NCBI GenBank assembly: GCA_022777455.1
Contig: JALFGI010000099.1
Coordinates: 1 to 9,114, forward strand
Origin: Clostridiales bacterium
GTDB taxonomy: Bacteria > Bacillota_A > Clostridia > Oscillospirales > Oscillospiraceae
Length of the DNA stretch: 9,114 bases
Reading direction: 5' to 3'
Shown: positions 6,589-9,114 of the stretch, in pieces
Layout of the letters: each line of letters starts with the position of its first letter
Position numbering within the stretch: position 1 is the first letter of the stretch
Position numbers and translations under genes: made by a program
The notes under the pieces: model-generated
Seen by the model: only the letters and a program-made list of their open reading frames with translations
What the model was told of the DNA's origin: nothing
Databases searched by the model: none

Positions 6589-7317
6589 ATGGAAATGATC
6601 AGAACAGTGGACCTGCACAAGAGCTTCGGCCAGCTGCAGGTGTTAAAGGGCGTCAGCGAAACCATTCAAAAGGGCGAGGTGGTGTCCATCATCGGCCCCT
6701 CCGGCGGCGGCAAAAGCACCTTCCTGCGCTGCCTGAACCTGCTGGAGAAGCCGGAAAGCGGCCAGATCTTCTTTGAAGGGAAAGAAATCACCGGCAAACA
6801 CGTGGACATCGACATCCACCGGCAGAAGATGGGGATGGTATTCCAGCACTTCAATGTGTTTCCCCACCTGTCCGTGTCGGAAAACATCACCATGGCCCCC
6901 ATGCTCCTGAAGGGCAAAAACCAGGCCGAGGCCAACGACATGGCTCGGGAACTGTTAAACCGGGTAGGCCTCATCGATAAATTTGACGAAATGCCCGGCA
7001 AGCTCTCCGGCGGCCAAAAACAGCGTCTGGCCATCGTCCGGGCCCTGGCCATGGAACCGGATGTGATGCTCTTCGACGAGCCCACCTCCGCCCTGGACCC
7101 GGAAATGGTGGGCGAGGTGCTGGATGTCATCAAGGGGCTGGTGTCCACCGGCATGACCAGCGTCATTGTCACCCATGAGATGCGCTTTGCCCGGGAGGTC
7201 TCCGACCGGGTGCTGTTCATGGCCGATGGCAACATCCTGGAGCAAGCGCCCCCTGCCCAGCTGTTCGACCATCCCACCCACCCCCGGCTGCAGGACTTCC
7301 TGTCCAAGGTGCTGTAA
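6589..7317 (+). CDS. Polar amino-acid ABC transporter ATPase 2 (HisP/GlnQ type)
   Basis: A second complete ATPase, 242 residues, the usual length for GlnQ-like subunits. Walker [10 protein letters not shown] is at 36-44, Q-loop Q86, signature LSGGQKQR at 139-146, Walker B VMLFDE at 159-164 and H-loop H196, so it should be catalytically competent. TAGGAGAG (6575-6582) overlaps the stop of the upstream ATPase and serves the ATG at 6589; a second ATG two codons later is possible. A 68-nt block around Walker B (7063-7130) is identical to the first ATPase (6323-6390) at 66 positions, pointing to tandem duplication or gene conversion. With a single permease, the pair could form a heterodimer, be alternatives, or one could serve another permease. 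The gene ends one base before the amidohydrolase start. Confidence 0.93.
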   Translation: MEMIRTVDLHKSFGQLQVLKGVSETIQKGEVVSIIGPSGGGKSTFLRCLNLLEKPESGQIFFEGKEITGKHVDIDIHRQKMGMVFQHFNVFPHLSVSENITMAPMLLKGKNQAEANDMARELLNRVGLIDKFDEMPGKLSGGQKQRLAIVRALAMEPDVMLFDEPTSALDPEMVGEVLDVIKGLVSTGMTSVIVTHEMRFAREVSDRVLFMADGNILEQAPPAQLFDHPTHPRLQDFLSKVL

Positions 7318-7318
7318 G

Positions 7319-8749
7319 ATGGACAAGCAATTTTTATATGAGATAATTGAAGAAAATGCCCCGACGATCATAACCCTCAGTGACAAAATCTGGGACCTTG
7401 CCGAGCTGTCCATGGAGGAATACCAATCAGCGGAATACTACTGCGAACTTTTGGAGCAGGAGGGCTTCACCGTCCGGCGAAACCTCTGCGGCATTCCCAC
7501 CGCCTTCTCCGGCTCCTTCGGCTCCGGCAGCCCCAGAATCGGAATCTTAGGGGAATTTGATGCCCTTTCCGGCCTCTCCCAGGTTCCCGGCACCGCCCGA
7601 AAGGAATGCCTGACGGAGGGCGGCAACGGCCAGGGCTGCGGCCACAATCTGCTGGGTGCCGCCGCCTTCGGTGGGGCCCTGGCGGTAAAAAAGGCCATCC
7701 AGGCAGGACTGCTCCAGGGCACCGTGATTTTCTACGGCTGCCCCGGTGAAGAAGGCTGCGCCGGTAAGACCTTCATGGCCCGGGACGGCATGTTCCGGGA
7801 CCTGGATGCCGCCCTGACCTGGCATCCGGGAGACACTAATGAGATCAAGGTGGGCGCTTCTGCCGCCTGCATTCAGGTGGAATACAGCTTCCACGGTGTG
7901 GCGGCCCACGCGGCAAACGACCCCTTCAATGGCCGCTCCGCACTGGATGCGGTGGAGCTGATGCACATGGGCGTCCAGTTCCTCCGGGAGCATATGCCCC
8001 CCAACAGCAGCATCCACTATTCCATCACCGACGGCGGCGGCGTGTCCCCCAACGTGGTGCAGGCAGAAGCCAGAACCATTTTTATGGTCCGGGGAGAAAC
8101 CGTCCGAAAGGCCAAGGCACTGCTGGAGCGGGTGAACAATATTGCCAAGGGCGCGGCGCTGATGACGGATACCACCTTCACCTTCCGCCAGATTGACGGC
8201 ACCGCCTCCACCCTGGGAAACCAGGTGCTGGAGCAGGTGATGTACGAAAACCTGAAGCAGACTCCCCTTCCCGTCTACACCCGGGAAGAACGGGAATACG
8301 CCCATGCCCTGCATGAAACCTATCCGGCGGAGCTGCCTGGAGAACTGACCAAGTCCAATCCGGCGGTCCGTGCCTTTGTCCGGAAGGAAACGGAGGACGG
8401 CAAGCGGGACATCAATGATTTCATTCTGCCCTACGTCCCCTCCTGGGCCTACAGCCCCGGCTCCACCGACGTGGGGGACGTGAGCTGGCTCACCCCCACC
8501 GCCCAGTTCACCACTGCCACCTGGACCAGCGCCAGCCCCGGTCACTCCTGGCAGAATGTGTCCATCGGCCGCACCTCCATTGCCCACAAGGGAATGCTCC
8601 AGGCCGCGAAAGTCCTGGCCGGCACCGCCGCGGACCTGATGCTGGAGCCCGCCCTGCTGGCAAAGGCACGGGCGGAATTCCAGGCAGCCGCCGCCGAAGG
8701 CTACGACTGCCCCATTGGCCCGGAGCTGAAACCCGGACCTCAGAGTTAA
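7319..8749 (+). CDS. AbgB-like M20-family amidohydrolase / metallopeptidase
   Basis: A cytoplasmic M20-type hydrolase of 476 residues, close in size and motif layout to AbgB, subunit of p-aminobenzoyl-glutamate hydrolase; relatives cleave N-acyl or N-aryl amino acids and some dipeptides. Visible motifs are GEFDALSGLSQVPG at 78-91, GQGCGHNLLG at 104-113 (C107, H109), PGEEGCAGK at 142-150 (catalytic and metal-binding Glu pair 144/145), WHPG with H169, FHGVAAHAA at 191-199 in the dimerisation-domain region, and TDVGDVSW and PGHSW at 383-390 and 407-411. The start chosen is the ATG at 7319, one base after the ATPase stop with AAGGTG (7306-7311) ahead of it; in-frame sequence further upstream lies inside the ATPase gene. 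No AbgA partner or AbgT transporter is present. Position as last gene of an amino-acid ABC operon implies it processes the imported compound. Confidence 0.88.
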   Translation: MDKQFLYEIIEENAPTIITLSDKIWDLAELSMEEYQSAEYYCELLEQEGFTVRRNLCGIPTAFSGSFGSGSPRIGILGEFDALSGLSQVPGTARKECLTEGGNGQGCGHNLLGAAAFGGALAVKKAIQAGLLQGTVIFYGCPGEEGCAGKTFMARDGMFRDLDAALTWHPGDTNEIKVGASAACIQVEYSFHGVAAHAANDPFNGRSALDAVELMHMGVQFLREHMPPNSSIHYSITDGGGVSPNVVQAEARTIFMVRGETVRKAKALLERVNNIAKGAALMTDTTFTFRQIDGTASTLGNQVLEQVMYENLKQTPLPVYTREEREYAHALHETYPAELPGELTKSNPAVRAFVRKETEDGKRDINDFILPYVPSWAYSPGSTDVGDVSWLTPTAQFTTATWTSASPGHSWQNVSIGRTSIAHKGMLQAAKVLAGTAADLMLEPALLAKARAEFQAAAAEGYDCPIGPELKPGPQS

Positions 8750-8754
8750 TGTTT

Positions 8755-8798
8755 CCGCCGTTCAGGATTTTTCTTTTTCCCTGAACGGCGGTTTTCTT
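8755..8798 (+). terminator. Intrinsic terminator of the transporter-hydrolase operon
   Basis: A perfect 12-bp GC-rich stem, CCGCCGTTCAGG with its complement at 8780-8791, around a 13-base T-rich loop, followed directly by TTTTCTTT. It begins five bases after the amidohydrolase stop codon. The T-rich loop gives an A tract on one arm's side, so weak function on the other strand is possible. Confidence 0.88.
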
Positions 8799-8799
8799 T

Positions 8800-8972
8800 G
8801 GGCAGTCATTCCAGAAATAACAGCATTTGCCTTCTGCAGTAAATCTGCAAATTGTAATTTGAAGCGCAGGGCGCTTCACCCCAATGCGCACCGGGCTGGT
8901 GTGTCATCCGGGACTCCCGGGTGGTGCCCGGTAACGTTTCTGCGTACCAGGCTGAGGCAATTGCCCAGCCAT
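8800..8972. other. Non-coding spacer with stacked dyads
   Basis: No credible gene. It holds a perfect dyad GAAGCGC-AGG-GCGCTTC (8861-8877), preceded by AAATTGTAATTT (8849-8860), and a nested pair: outer arms CCGGGC (8891-8896) and GCCCGG (8926-8931) enclosing CCGGGA-C-TCCCGG (8908-8920). These may belong to another repeat family or to a structured RNA; I cannot assign either. Confidence 0.5.
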
Positions 8973-9114
8973 CGTAGGGGCGGCTCGTAGCCGCCCGCAA
9001 CGTAACGAAATTGAGTGTTCCGTTGAATGGTATCATGTCTGACATCGTACGAATTCGCCCAACCCGGTTTATTTTTGTGGATTATACTGCGCGGGAGGCT
9101 ACGAGCCTCCCCTA
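8973..9114. repeat. Palindrome-ended intergenic element (copy 3, reaches the window edge)
   Basis: The left end hairpin is GGGCGGCT-CGT-AGCCGCCC (8978-8996) and the right end hairpin GGGAGGCT-ACG-AGCCTCCC (9093-9111), together forming inverted terminal repeats. The core 9022-9064 is the reverse complement of the core in copy 2 (4962-5004), with 39 of 43 positions identical, so the copy is inverted relative to copy 2. The last base or two of the right end may lie beyond the window. No coding potential. Confidence 0.82.

Noticed and set aside
7166..7318. N-terminal extension of the amidohydrolase into the upstream ATPase gene
   Set aside because: The extension is the ATPase reading shifted by one frame and has no homology to M20 enzymes. 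The ATG at 7319 gives the family's normal length.

Overview
The window looks like chromosome from a Clostridia-type Firmicute, probably a gut Oscillospiraceae relative. This is an inference from the strong AGGAGG-type ribosome binding sites, GC-rich coding DNA beside AT-rich promoters, a BlaI/BlaR1-type operon, and short palindrome-ended intergenic repeats of a kind I associate with that group. No rRNA, tRNA, CRISPR array, transposase or phage gene was found.

Left part, minus strand (28-3349): a two-gene operon. A BlaI/MecI-family winged-helix repressor (2984-3349) is followed after one base by a 984-residue M56 (BlaR1/MecR1-type) membrane metallopeptidase (28-2982). The usual penicillin-binding sensor domain is not recognisable; instead there are six SH3-like repeats and a further C-terminal domain that I cannot name. 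The blaI-like promoter (TTGACA, 17 bp, TAGACT) carries two 17-bp dyads that are good candidates for the repressor's own operators.

Middle (3350-3948): a divergent intergenic region. It holds a 177-bp palindrome-ended repeat, an AT-rich stretch, and a consensus sigma-A promoter (TTGACA, 17 bp, TATAAT) for the right-hand operon. One perfect dyad abuts its -35 and another overlaps its -10, so it is probably tightly regulated by factors not encoded here.

Right part, plus strand (3949-8749): a polar amino-acid ABC uptake operon. The order is substrate-binding lipoprotein, a strong hairpin plus a repeat element, HisM-type permease, two tandem HisP/GlnQ-type ATPases, and an AbgB-like M20 amidohydrolase, closed by an intrinsic terminator. 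From the permease onward the genes overlap or sit 1-11 bp apart. The layout suggests uptake of an amino-acid conjugate or small peptide-like substrate, followed by cytoplasmic hydrolysis. The substrate is unknown.

Three intergenic elements (3471-3647, 4909-5054, 8973-window end) form a repeat family whose two ends are each a self-complementary hairpin. Two of them share a 43-bp core (39/43 identical) in opposite orientations. The main points of interest are the SH3-decorated M56 sensor, the transporter-hydrolase pairing with duplicated ATPases, the double-dyad promoter, and the repeat family with compensatory changes in its end hairpins.
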